Shown piece after piece: positions 49,718 through 62,157 of a stretch of 64,000 bases of DNA (position 1 is its first letter; the number at the start of each line of letters is the position of its first letter). Made by a program: the position numbers and the translations under genes. The stretch comes from Trichoplusia ni (lineage: Eukaryota; Arthropoda; Insecta; Lepidoptera; Noctuidae), in contig NC_039483.1 of NCBI RefSeq assembly GCF_003590095.1, forward strand, positions 16,678,001-16,742,000, written 5' to 3'. Below the pieces are notes generated by a model, which ran no database searches, was not told the DNA's origin, and saw only the letters and a list, made by a program, of their open reading frames with translations.

Positions 49718-51171
49718 AACTAGTATTACTGCATTATTTTCTGCTTAAGCTTTGTGCCTAAGACATTATTAGTTTTTCTGAATAAGGTCTTTAAATATTG
49801 AAATTATTTCACTTTAGTGTCTCATTTACATTATTAATTTTATTTCCTAGTTCAAGCTTGACTGACTTACGTGTGAGAATAAAACTACGATTCCCAGACC
49901 TTCGAACCCTAGTCATCGGTTCATTTTTTGTTCCAATAACTGTCAACATCAACAACGGTAGTGAATACATCCATTGCCTGCATTCTTTCCCCCACCAATT
50001 AGTCAAGTCTTACAAAGCAAGCGATGACAATCACACGAACAACTAGTCTCCTAGGGAATGGACAAAAACACGTTGTTTACACTCGATTGGCTTTTCCCTG
50101 GAGTGACTATAAACAAAGATACGTACAAACTCGTCAGTGTAAAAGAAACAAATACATTGTGAACTCAACATGTGCATTTAGCGGAGCATGCTCTTTGTCT
50201 TTTAAATTTTAAATGCGCTAACTTTTTAGCTCGATGCTACTTCTATTGTGTAAGCAACAGCATTTTGCTTTAATAGCTTTTGTACGAAGCTGAGCTCAGT
50301 AAATAAAACTATGAGAAAATCTTACTGTTGGTAAGCTTGTAAAAATTAAACAGTCTGTGAGTTTCGTGATGAAATACTTGACTATTATAATTGAGTATTT
50401 CACCACAAAACTACATAAAAAGCAAGAAATAAATTGCAAAAATATAGCGGAGTTATTAAAAAGAATTAATCTACAAAAGAAAATACCAGACACTGGTTAA
50501 TAACACATAAAAAACAGTTTTTTTACGCTTAATGCTTACCCACGCACTCTGTTCAATGTTTTTAATACCATTGATGTCGACTGAGAGTTGTGGTGATTAG
50601 TTCGAAGCTTTCCGTTGTAATTCAATTACTGTTAAAACACCTAATGATACCTTACAAGTTCTATATCAGTCAGAGGATCTTTCTTCTCTTTTTTAATGTA
50701 AACTTGACGCCTGCATGACTATAAGTCTACCGCTACCGTCGCAGGGTTGCACAACCATCGCCCTATCACGTAATAGCAAAGCTACACAATTCTATCCACA
50801 GAAAATGAAAATGTAGCCCATCCGAGCGCTTAGCCAATAACCACTATAAACACACACTCCTCATGAACTCTATTATAAGGAAGCTAGAGGTGATTTTTGA
50901 GTGTTCTTCCCAAAAGTGTGAGCGTCAAAATAACATTTCGGTAACGTGGATGTCTCGCATTTGAAATTCAGATGGAGTTTTTCAGGGCCAGTTTGGGCAG
51001 ACGCCAATGTTTTGCGGTCCAGTTTGTTTTCAGTTAATTTATGGATGAATTTAGAATTATAAAGAGGTTATGAAAATTAAATCTGTGATGTGGTGCACGT
51101 CATGCCGGAGTTGGGCCGTAGTAATTTAGCCTTTGGATGTTTGAATAAAATAGCGATTAATTTAACTTACC
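49718..51171. other. Gene-free stretch
   Basis: The third copy of the quasi-palindrome (cgcatttgaaattcagatgg) is at 50956-50976. A GC-richer patch at 50730-50860 is unassigned. No exons are recognised. Confidence 0.4.
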
Positions 51172-51194
51172 TCGTTGACGGTGCTTTTTCCATC
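51172..51194 (-). CDS. Possible short first coding exon, unidentified
   Basis: On the minus strand an ATG near 51194 gives MEKAPST, then an ideal splice donor ag|gtaagt follows (phase 2). The preceding sequence (gccgggctcctctactattc) is GC-richer than average. No partner exon was found and no family is recognised, so this may be chance. Confidence 0.2.
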
Positions 51195-52894
51195 GAATAG
51201 TAGAGGAGCCCGGCTTGTTTACGTAAACATTTTCCGTATAATGAAAAATGTTCTGTCCTTCATAAATAACTTTTTAATGAAACGAGAAGTTTTGAGTGAC
51301 ATTGATGGGCTTAAATTTTGTTAGTGAGCGAAATCGTTGCTGGAATATAATTTGGGAAGACCTTGAATGTAGGTTGGCTTAAATGTTTTGTTTATCTTTG
51401 ACATCAGTTTGTAAATAATTTTGCCGTAGGTGTTTGACGAGTTGTTGACTTGACATGTACTAAATCCAACTCCTACACTAAGAAAGTCTATAAGCGTAGG
51501 TTCCGTACTCCCACCGGCAAACATATCAACATCTTTGGGATTGTCTTATTTGTCTCTATAAAAACTCAACCTTTCAACACTTTTACTATTGTTAGTCTAA
51601 CTTTCAATCATTTTACCATAAAGTGAAAATTCAATATAAAATGACGAACCACAGAAACAGTTCGTAATTTAATTAGCGCCGCGTTCAGTCTAGCCTTAGT
51701 AATTCAATTCAGAGCACTGTTTACTCAAATAAAACAAGCACGTTAAAAAGGGCGTACATTCACAATGTTTCATTATACATAAATTAAATTTTGTTACACA
51801 AACATAATACATTATTATGATTATTATAATTTATGTTAATTTTGTGGTTTTTTTTTCTGGATAAAGAGAAAAGTTTTAGGGTCATTTGTGTTTTTGTAAT
51901 CTCTATATGAATAAAGCATCATAATAGGCGGAGTTTCTATATTGACTGTTTATTTTTACATCAGCTCAACTCTTTATTGGCGAACCAATTTAGTTGTTGC
52001 TGTTTTCATTATAATTAGTTAACTTCAGTTTTTATTTGAAGTCGGTAGTAAGGTTTTGTTGCAATTTTAAATTAATTACAATTTTAACACCAAATATAAA
52101 TCAAAATAAAATATTCTTTCTCAGACGTTAAAATGATAAATACCAAACCAATTTCTTTTTAAATTACCATACAAAACAAAATATATGCCTGCTAATACCA
52201 CCTAAACTGACCAAAAAAATACCAACAAAAGCCTCAAATTAACCCTGATTTCGCTCCGAATCACCCAAAAAGCCGCGATCTCTCTCACCAGATAATGCAG
52301 TGTTTGATTGATAGATGGAGCCACCTGTCACCAGTCACTGAGAGACAATAACATGATGTATGGCGCAAAGTATTGATTAGGACTACTATTAATATCTGTC
52401 ATATTGATAACCGGTTTTATGTGCGATGAATGGATTTTGCTTTTGACGATTGTGATGTAAAACTGTCAATGGAACATTTTAATTTCGTATTGATTTAGGT
52501 TAACATAGCCACCCTTGTACATATTTTCTTTTATGTTGTGTGTGTTTTAATCGGTTTTAATCGAATAAGTAAGTATAGTGATTTGCTATACTTTAAATAC
52601 ATAATATTTCTCTACTCAAATCGCTAAAGAGTAGTGTTATTTGCTTATTGCTTTGACACAATCACTTATTATTAAGGTCTTGCAGTTCAGGTCAGACTGA
52701 TAAGGAAAACGTGATATCTTTCTATTTTTATTCCGAGTTCGTCTTTTCCTTTATTTATTATTCCTTCTAACATTTTATACTAATGTTTATTTTATTTGTT
52801 ACAGGTAAACTATACAACAAGCAAATATAACATTATTAGCAAGTATTGTAAGAGGTACAGTAAAGATTGTTGGAGTTTCAAAGGTTTATAAATG
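51195..52894. other. Gene-free stretch
   Basis: AT-rich, with no gene, RNA or nameable repeat. Confidence 0.5.
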
Positions 52895-53190
52895 TACTAG
52901 CTGACCCAGCAAACGTTGTTTTCCATTTTTTTTTCTGTTTGTATGTATGTATGTTTGTAATGCCACACTATAAAAAAAAAACAAACAATTTCGTCCAAGA
53001 AATAAAATATATTTTTTCAGTGTGAGCAACCCTTAACACTTAGGGGTATGAAAAATAGATCTTGTTCTATTCTCAGACCAACCCAATATGTACCCAATAT
53101 GTATACAAAATTTCATAAAAATCTCCCAAACCGTTTCGGAGGAGTACGGTAACTAACATTGTGACACGGGAATTTTATATATTAGAGAAG
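52895..53190 (+). mobile_element. Short lepidopteran non-autonomous element
   Basis: It begins tactagctgacccagcaaac and ends with aaaccgtttcggaggagtac, gtgacacggg and tatatattagagaag. The layout matches the elements at 3.0 kb and (reversed) 36.7 kb. At about 296 bp it is near complete. Confidence 0.8.
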
Positions 53191-54440
53191 AAGATAAAAC
53201 ACTTTCAACGTTCAATAGACCGACTAAATTGTATTTGTCTTTAAATACGCTCTCATCAAGTCTTTTGAATACCCTAAGTCCTAAACTTTACTAATCCGAT
53301 CTCAAAGTATCTGACTTTAACAAATATTTTAATACTATAAACTTAATACTAGCAATTTATACTTCATTCGCTAAGTCAATATTTCTATAGTTCACAGTGA
53401 AAATTTGGTTTTTATCGCCCTTAGAATAAACGAATCACCCAAAGTACTGATTGAAGATTTAATTTTATTAATTCTTGTCAAGTTCATTTAACAATAGTCT
53501 GGAAAGTTTTCACTTTGATCTATTAGTTTGACTTGAATTACGTTTCGTAAATTGAGAGGTTTAAATTAATTGCTTATTTGATAAAAAAAGTTCTTAAGAA
53601 ACCACTGATGATGTTGTTGAAACTACTTTTAAGGCTCCAATGATCTTGCTTCTTATTAGTTTGAATAATTTTGAACTTTTAAACAAGCAGATAATTTGAA
53701 TATTAAAAACAAGTTCTCCCATTTTTTTATTGTAACTGTATTATTTTTTACGGCCTAATGAAGATTGCAGACAATGTCAGTCGCAGACTCTGACTTTATC
53801 CAAACATAGAATGCAGTTTGAACATTCAGCAATTAATGTGGAAGTATGTGACTCGCATAAAACTTCATGCTTTGAGCAATTGACGCTGTCTAAATCTTTT
53901 TAATCAAAAGAAAATTAGGACTATACATGAAAAAATAGACCTTGAATTTTTAACCCAAAATTAAATCTTTTAAACAGCACAAAGTATATAGTTTGACCTT
54001 AAATGTCATATTTAAGCAAGAAAAAATACTAAAAATGATGCTTTAAAACCTTTCTTCTCCGAAAAATACGAGAGAAAACCTTAAAGAGTGAGGTGTTTAT
54101 AATTTCTATCAACATTATCATCGTGGCTTCTAAGAAGGGTAATAATGTAAAAAGTATGAAAAAACCTCTTTAACCAGCAAGTTTTTTGTAAAAATATTTT
54201 TGGGTTAGGGTTCTTCGGCTACTTAAAAGACCTCTATCTATTAAAATTGTTTTTTTATCATTTTCTTTTGGGTGTGTTTTTCTATCAAAGTTTGATCCTG
54301 TATATTATATTAAATGAGGAAATAATACAAGTCACTAGGTCAGTTACAACAAAATCCCTTTTTTATCATTTTTTATTATTCCAATTTTTGGCCTCCGGCT
54401 GTAAAACAATCATTGTGAGCCATGGCTGAGTAAGAACGAG
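53191..54440. other. Gene-free stretch
   Basis: AT-rich, nothing recognised. Confidence 0.5.
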
Positions 54441-54740
54441 CGCCTGTTCCCGTACATTAGCAATGAAGACGTTGGCAAACGCCGGTCAATCTAATAACGT
54501 GGCCTGCGCGTTGTCCTCTGGATCCTCACATTGGTAGCACCTTCTATTTAGGTGACGACAGATGAGACACAGGTACTTACATTATGGCTGTGTCGGTAAA
54601 TGCTTAGCTAACCTATCAATAGCATCACCAATCGCTTTAAGTGCTTCGTCATAGTTACTTGTTTGTAGTTGCACAGATTTATATACAATACGATTATAAT
54701 ACAGGCCGTATAGTTCGTAAGTTACTTTCGTACAAAACAC
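54441..54740 (-). pseudogene. Coding-like segment with a possible eroded zinc knuckle
   Basis: After a long pyrimidine tract and an AG acceptor, the minus strand from 54740 encodes 52 codons (middle: SNYDEALKAIGDAIDRLAKH), a stop at 54584-54582 and a gtaagt donor two bases later. Reading on past the stop, the same frame stays open for 32 codons and is cysteine-rich. It contains RRCYQCEDPEDNAQAT, which fits a CX2CX4HX4C zinc knuckle with H and the last C substituted. Either this is a decayed LINE ORF1/gag-like relic or a terminal exon of an unknown gene. The relic explanation seems likelier. Confidence 0.35.
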
Positions 54741-56890
54741 CTCAACATAAAAAAAAAACAAAAGAATTTTTATTTCACACATAAAATAAAACATTTTACA
54801 GCTTTTATTTATTGCACACGTTTAAAATTTGCGACGGTATACTGCAATGTAAAGCGCAATAACAAGTTAAAAAATAAAGATGGGGGTGCATTTAAAGGCA
54901 GCACTTTACGCTGCGAAGCCAATTTAATATTCCAATGAGTTCTACGGAACCTTTATGGTGGAAATTGCTGATACAATTTTTTTTGCCCGCGTTGTATCAT
55001 CCTTCGTAACTCGAATTCCCTCAGAGACTTAAAATATTTGTAAAATGGGTAAAAGGTGTTTTCTCCTCGAATATATTGAGGTAAAACCTGTGAGCCCACA
55101 AAAACGGTTCTCACGGTTGTTTAAAAGGGTAATTTTAAGCGGTATCGGGTAGTTTTAAAATTTCGGGAGAACTTTATGCTTTTGATTACGCAATGTATAG
55201 GGAAAAGGTAAAATTATTTATTAAAACAGTGTGGTTTCTTCTCTTTATAGATTAATCATACAATTTCAACATTTTGTTCAACGAGTTTGTTTGCATTACT
55301 ATCTCAACTCAAAAATACTCATATCTCTGTCAAGTATGATAAATACTAAATCTGCTGACTGCAAATACAACATTAAAGTTACCTGCTTTCAAAGTTAAAG
55401 TAGGTATTTAAATCTAAAAGCATAAATTCGAACTATCGCCGATGAGAATCATACAGGTTCAAAATCACATTTAAAATATTCCACCTTTCAAATAACATAT
55501 TTTCGCGAATACCGGAAGGTTATTGGGTAGAGGTTCTCCCCCAGTTCTAACCCCCCCCCCTCTTTCACCCACTTATTTTGTAATCTTCGCTTCGCAGCCC
55601 GAACAACCTCTACACTCATATTTGGAAAAATACACTTTGATGTTGGAAGTAGCAGTATTTGATATTTTTCTTGTTATGTCATAGGTTCGCTGACAATGAA
55701 AGTACTTGATGAGTTTTAAAGGTTCTTTGTTGGTCGAAATGGAATTTGTTGAAGTTATAGGACATGATGGCTTGTGTTGGCTTTTTGTATAAAAAACTTA
55801 TGTTATAAGCAGAATAAGTAGGAGTGCTGGTGAAAGAATATTGGTAATAAAAAATGAACTTTATGAACCAGTTAATTTTGTAAAGCATCTCTTTTCTTTC
55901 ATATGCAACTCATCCACTTATAGAAAATAAGAAATTTCACGCCTTTAAATAACCTTAGGCAAATAAATGAAACAACTCTTCCTGCTAAACTAGAATAAGC
56001 ATATATTTCCAAGCAAGAAAATTGGAAAACAATTTTAAAACCATCTGGTGAAAACCCCGCTGAAGCTCAATGCAGCACGAATTTTCTTTTCTGCTACATT
56101 CGCGTGAGTGGCCATGTGATGAACAGAAACGTTTAAGTCTCCGCCAAAGAATGTAGACGTACAGCAACGTTTGCGTTCTAACTAAATGCAAACCGCGACG
56201 GCGAAAAGACATGTAATATATTCAAGAATTTCAAATATCCTTTGATTCCAAACGACTGCGAATAACTCAGCTTCCGTATTTTATGCAAATATTCGTATCG
56301 TTCTAAATTAAAAAAAAAACTGACAAAAGAAAAATATTTTTCCAGCCTAACAATGTTTAAGATAACGCATTGAATTATGGAAATGATGAAGATAGAACAC
56401 AAAACCGTCCTAAAACCTTAATTTAGACAATATTTACCCAGGTTCGTATTAAATATTCCGTACTCATCATACTTGCTATCAAACTTCAGGTTTTCACAAG
56501 CGTGTTTGCCTCTGTAAACAAATAAAAACAAAAATGTATCCTTCGCCGAAACAAATTGGCTTTTTATAAAGGATTTATTGCATTACATTCGCTTCACGTC
56601 ACTATTTTCTTTTCATGGCAAATTGAGATACTTTACTGTTTGGAATTTTTGATTCTTTGAACGAATGAATGATTGCAATGTTGTTCTCTGATATTATATT
56701 AAGCTTGCTATTTATAAATATTAAACGTGTGTATATTTGTCACTTTTGTGCAGTTCAAAGATTAATAAGTCCAAGAGGAGTAACCCTTAAAAAATACATC
56801 ATTTCCCACTAAATACCCTTTTGTTAATCAATCATTTTCAGCTTTATTTTTAATCAGTTGGTGCCTTTAAATAATTATTATTAAATAATT
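54741..56890. other. Gene-free stretch
   Basis: A C10 run lies at 55551-55560. The 75-codon frame at 55985-56212 (-) has no recognised motif. Otherwise AT-rich and unassigned. Confidence 0.45.
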
Positions 56891-57150
56891 GACTGGCCTG
56901 TTGGTCTAGTGGTTAGTGACCCTGACTGCTATACCGGAGGTCTTGGGTTCGATTCCCACCCAGGACAAATGTTTGTGTGATGAGCACGATCATTTGTTCT
57001 ATATTTGGGTGTAATTTATCTACAATATGTATGTATTTTGAACTATATAAGTATTTTTATAAGTTGTCTAGTACTCATAACACAAGCTCTGCTTAATTTG
57101 AGACTATGGCGTTGTGTGAATGTTGTCCAATATTATTATTATTATATTAT
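56891..57150 (+). mobile_element. tRNA-derived SINE of a second family
   Basis: A tRNA-like head spans about 56893-56967, with A box tggtctagtggttagtgac (56902-56920) and B box gggttcgattccc (56945-56957). The would-be acceptor stem pairs at only about five of seven positions. A 180-bp tRNA-unrelated body and a (tat)n tail follow. The body and tail mark it as a SINE, not a functional tRNA gene. Confidence 0.8.
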
Positions 57151-58070
57151 TAATTAAATACAAATCGCCAAAAGAAAATCCTCAACAGTCTTCCTCATTC
57201 ATTTAATTTCCAACCTTCAAATGAAACATTCTAACCAGTTAACTCAAAAGAACATCCTTAATTTGAAAAAGTCCCTAAATCTTGTAAACTTATTTACACA
57301 GTACCCGTTTTCCAATTAATCTCGAGAATTTAATACGATTTCCCGGTTCTCGTTTTTCTGAGACGTCGAAAAGGCGTAAAGCTGTAATTCCATAACGAAG
57401 CTTATTCGTTCATGAGTCAAGGCGACGTAAATGGACTACTAATTTATGATAACAACGAAAATTGCTTTTGAAAAACCCGGAATGCTATGAATAAAATTCC
57501 AGTTATTCGACCGACACTTTACTCGGCTCGATTTAAATATTTAAGGGACATTGTAGGGGATGTCTAGCATCAGTTGCGTTTTGCCTTGCAAGGGAAATGA
57601 GGGAAAAACTTTCGGTACTCATCCATTATAATGCTGCTTTCAATATTTTTTCTTCTCTGTTTCCTGATAGCTTTATTTTTAAAAGAGGAATGATAGAAAA
57701 TCCAAGCAGATCCAAGTATCTTTTTAGTACTTAACTTGTCATCATGTAATGGGACTGATGATTAAAAATAAATTTAGTCCGTTCGTAAATAGATAACGAA
57801 ATACACATAATTATGATTATCAGAATAATTAAAATTGACAAAAATAAAGTTTGGAAGAATCATAACTCTAAACAAAATTAAGGCATATGCAATGTCAAGC
57901 GTGATTTTCATGCACCATTATTTCTTAAAAAAAATATTGAAGTACTGACGGAAATTACAACAAAAATAATTATGACGACATCCCTGTTTTTACCCTGAAT
58001 AAATTGTCTAATAAACTGCTTAATATAATACTACGATTTTTTATTTTGTTCTAAAAACTCATAAATTAAT
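57151..58070. other. Gene-free stretch
   Basis: AT-rich, nothing recognised. Confidence 0.5.
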
Positions 58071-58264
58071 AAGTTATAGAGCCTCATATACGGACGGACG
58101 GACGTCGTCCCGTTGCCGTTGGCCGGGTGCTTCTTTTTTCGAACTTTTTTGTGTTGCTGACAAACAAAACGAACTTTTAATGAGTTTGATCATGGTGGTT
58201 ATTATTGTGCTTCTGTGATGTGTGGAATCTGTGATTGAAGAATTGAAGTTATAGAGCCTCATAT
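58071..58264. repeat. 156-bp insertion between perfect 19-bp direct repeats
   Basis: The direct repeat aagttatagagcctcatat occurs at 58071-58089 and 58246-58264 without mismatch. The enclosed 156 bp start with a GC-rich acggacggacggacgtcgtc and end gattgaagaattg, with no poly-A or tail. It may be a target-site duplication around a short retroinsertion or a segmental tandem duplication remnant. The insert is not recognised. Confidence 0.7.
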
Positions 58265-59122
58265 TTCGTAGGCTTCAAAACTTCCCCCACTAAAACGTGA
58301 CTCAGATTTCTTCCAGTTTTAAGGTTACGTGACTTGTGATAGTGCCAACCTAGTACCTAATAAACTTTGATTATAAAATAGCTTACAAAAAGGTATGAAA
58401 TGAAAACAATTATCTGATTTTAGAGTTTCGTGTTCATTCAATATTTTAATGATACCAACATCCATGTTTTGCTTGAGATATAATTTGCATTTAAAGATAT
58501 GATCGTAAGTCTTCGTATACCTACGGACTAAGTTGAAACATGATTTTTCATAACACCTTTGATCATTTTATCCAGAATGTCCGATGAATATATTAGAACA
58601 AGGAAATAAATCAAGACTTGTCACTTTCCGTACACAGTCGGGCCGTTCCGTAAATAACTGAACTTAACACTATTTCCGCAACATTATAAGACTACGATTT
58701 ATTTTTAAAACGCTCCAATTTATAATCATATAACGCATGCTTTTAAAAAAAAACTCTAAAATGGATGAAATAGCGTTATCTACTTGGAGACCTAAGTCCT
58801 CATATACCAATGATCTTACAACTCCAATTTTTCCCAACATTAATAAGTTGTCAGTCCTAAAATGTATAGCTTTCGAGGAAGCCCGTTCTAAAACCTTCGA
58901 AACTGCCGGTCCAGAGTTACGAGCGGGTGCTTCGATTACAGGGCTTTTTCTTCGCCGATTTTATGTGGGGATTAGTGTGGGTATCCCATTGTCTGCCGCT
59001 GATCTGAATGGGTATCTCTCCCGATTTTTTATGCAGTTTATCACTGTTAAGTTATGTAAGTTTTTGTTTTTATGAGTCGAGTGCGGATGTTTTAAGCTGT
59101 GTAACAACAAACGTGATATCAG
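58265..59122. other. Gene-free stretch
   Basis: A 112-codon open frame (58737-59072, +) is the longest here. It has no motif, no splice context and ordinary local composition; it is unassigned. Confidence 0.4.
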
Positions 59123-59160
59123 TTGAATAAAACCAGTCAAGTGGGAGTCGGACTTTCGAA
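59123..59160 (+). repeat. 5' end fragment of the 'ggccaagtgcgagtc' repeat
   Basis: The sequence aaaccagtcaagtgggagtc followed by ggactttcg matches the head of the family seen at 28.36 kb. The rest of the element is missing or too diverged. Confidence 0.5.
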
Positions 59161-59352
59161 TTAGTAGATTCCTTAAAAATAGGTTTAAGATCACATATCC
59201 AATTCATTAAAATACCAACCTTTTAGAGGAGGAACTGTAAATAAGGAAGTACAACTAAATAACATGGATCGAAAATGAACAAATTGGTGACTATAGTAAC
59301 AGAAACAGAAGCACATAGTTGAATATTTTCTTGTAAATAAGTGTAAGTTGGC

Positions 59353-59402
59353 ATATATATATATAGACGAAACAGTACGATACATATATATATATATATG
59401 TA
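59353..59402. repeat. Two (TA)n tracts
   Basis: Alternating AT tracts at about 59353-59365 and 59383-59402 are separated by a 17-base non-repetitive spacer. This is a simple repeat that can extrude as a cruciform. Confidence 0.8.
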
Positions 59403-62104
59403 TAAAACATGTGGGTGGTACTACAAATAGATATTAGAAGCAAATATTTCAATTTGCTTCAGTCGTATGAGTTAACAAAAGGCAATATCAAATATCGTGT
59501 TCCCAAAGAAAAAGAACTGATAAATATATTTGATCTCTTTGTAAGCAACTTCAGTATTTTCTCTCAGATAATTTTATTAGGTACTTGGTATCTTTAGGGA
59601 CGTTTCTAGAATTGGTAAATTCCTTTCAATACTAATTTAACGAGCAGTGTTCTGAAGCGTCTTGTCGTCAATTCAATTCGAAACCTAGCTCAGTTTGTAT
59701 AGGTCCAAAATAACTGTTTTGTTAGGTATGTTATTGAATTAGTTTGCTCATAGGTGTTTCCAGTGTTTCAGTAAATTAGAATAGTGTGACAATATATACC
59801 GAGTTGTGCGAGTAAAGTGGTTGTCTGGTACGCTAGCGCAGGGTTTCGTAATATCGTCTATAAAAATGGCAAAAAAATATTTTTATGAAAGAATCCTCAT
59901 TTGTTCTTAAAGACGCAATTCGTTATGCGTTTATATTTCAACTGTCTTGATAGAATTCAGAATTGACGCGGCACGGAGACTGGTAGGAACCCATTTTATC
60001 CTTACTCTACGCATCTGTAAAACTGCTAAAGCAATCAAATTACAGCAATATTAACTTTACAAAAAATAAACATTAAATATTAAAATTCCCACGAGCCAGC
60101 AACAGCCACACGAAAAAATTCCAAAAAGTGACCAAAGCGAAAATTAAATTCGTAACACTTATCATGAATTACCTGCAAAACGTGCCTCCACTAAAATTTC
60201 CAAGCCATACGCTCTGGGGTCCAAAACAGTACCAATAAATAATAAACACGACGCAACGTAAAAACGTATGGGCAATAAACGCAATAAAAATAAAAGCACG
60301 ATTATTTTTAATGTCCGACGCACAGGAACAAATGTGAAGTGCCACAATGGTTACATTAAAATTATATTTGCTAACGTAATAATTCTATTGCGTTGTGGGT
60401 TTCAACCTGTTTTGTTCCTGCATTGCTTTACTTGTAAAAGGTTTGTTAAAGCCTATTTTGCTCAAGCTTTTTATAACTTTCACAAGAAAGAGTGTTTTAT
60501 AAATTGTGGTACATAATTATAATCATAGATTTCCTTTTTTGTTTATTGTTCAAAACAAAAAACAATGGTTGTATTTAGATTTTGAACAATTGGCTTTAAA
60601 AAGTTTTGTTCCAATTTTTCAATTAGTCTTGTAAAAAGTAGATAAGCAAAAATAGGTTTAGCATGATTACCCCGTTAGCGTTCGCGGGTTTTCAATTGTG
60701 TATTTGTTTTTTTTTTATAAATCGTTAATTATAGTTAATAACGTTAATGTTTGGAATTTTTAAGTATAAAATTATAATAACCTTTTATCTCGTTGTTTGC
60801 TTTTTTTATTTTTTATGACGAAGTATCCGGAGCCCGGTTTTTTTTTAAAGAAATTAGCTGACTGAATTCTTAAGGTAATATATTCAAAGCTTAAAAACAA
60901 ATCCAGGTGAAAAGACAAAAAGTTTAGTCGTGATTAAGCTGACATTATGCAGTAACTTTTATTTATCTGATTTTCATTTAATCTGACTTTACTTGCAGAC
61001 TGTACGTGAATTTCATTAAAACAAAACACTCCTGACATAAATAAAACTCATTTCTTGAACCAAAAGAAAATCTCCTACTTCACTCACACAAGCTATTTCA
61101 GTAAGAAAAGCTAACACAATGAAACTATTCACATTAAACTGGAATTATCTCAGAACAAACCAAATGACTACAGTTATGTCAATTGTAGAACAAAATAAGC
61201 GAGACCTCCTTGTGAAGTAGGCTAAAAAAAGTAATATACAGTGTCTGCCAAGTCATAAGCTATGGCAGTATCCACTCTGCTTCCTAATAACATTTTAATA
61301 ATAAACTCCACGGAACAAAGAGAATGCCTTCGCTGCTGTGTGGGCTAAGATGGAAGAGTCCAGCGATAGTAAAATACTGTGTTATAAATAGAGATAGGTG
61401 AGAGTCTAAGATGCTAGTGGATGTTTTTGAAAGCTTTTTATATGCAACTAGATACTTTATAAGAAAGTAATCTTATTTTACATATTCTGCTTAATTTGTG
61501 GTTTAAAAAATGCGTTTTTCTGTGAAATACTGATGCTAACATGTTAAAAGTTAAAGTTTTATGATGGAGATTTTTCAAATATACTTGTAAAATAGAGAAA
61601 AATACCTTCTTGATACTAGAATAGTATTAAATATGCAATACTCTTCATAAATTATCGCCACCGCAGACTTACAAAAACAGCTAATAAATTACTACTTTTT
61701 CTATTGGTACACAAACACGATGATAAATTGCCTCACATTTCATATCAAATAAATCATAGGTCTTTTAACTCACAATACCTTAAAAAATACGAACATTGAA
61801 CAAGTGTATTTGAATATTTTATCGCTGGCAACCAACACTCGCTTTTAGCTTATAACTTAAACGAAAAAAAGAAAAGAATGGAGATTTATAGTGGATTCTC
61901 ACAGCCACAAATCAACCGTAGCCGTCAGAATTTGTGTGAATTTATACGATATATATGCAGTTTTTCTGGCCACTCACTGTTCTCTGTTCTTCTGTTCATT
62001 TATTTGGTCTACAATGTATTTTTAAATGAAACTGCTTATTCAAATTACGTAGCATTGTGGAGTATTTAGTTTGGGTTTAAAATAGGGCCTGCTCTTTTGA
62101 AAGA
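59403..62104. other. Gene-free stretch
   Basis: A minus-strand frame at 60347-60162 encodes a hydrophobic run then DPRAYGLEILVEARFAG and meets a weak gtaatt donor. It is not convincing as an exon. The rest is AT-rich and unassigned. Confidence 0.35.
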
Positions 62105-62157
62105 AAAACCAAACCTTATCTTAATTTTTATTAAATTAAGATAAGGTTTGGTTTTTA
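62105..62157. repeat. Perfect 24-bp hairpin with 5-base loop
   Basis: Arms 62105-62128 and 62134-62157 (aaaaaccaaaccttatctta... and its exact complement) surround a 5-base loop. Imperfect complementarity continues outward for about 12 bases. No transposon family is recognised. Confidence 0.85.

Noticed and set aside
56893..56967. A functional tRNA gene, because A and B boxes and a TTCGATT loop are present
   Set aside because: The acceptor stem is mismatched and the sequence continues into a SINE body with a TAT tail.
58090..58245. LTR retrotransposon, because of the 19-bp direct repeats
   Set aside because: The repeats are far too short for LTRs and the 156-bp interior has no primer-binding site or coding sequence.
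58737..59075. 112-codon open frame on the plus strand
   Set aside because: No family motif, no splice or promoter context; compatible with chance.
60172..60347. Membrane-protein exon on the minus strand
   Set aside because: The hydrophobicity follows from T-rich DNA, the donor (gtaatt) is weak and no acceptor was found.
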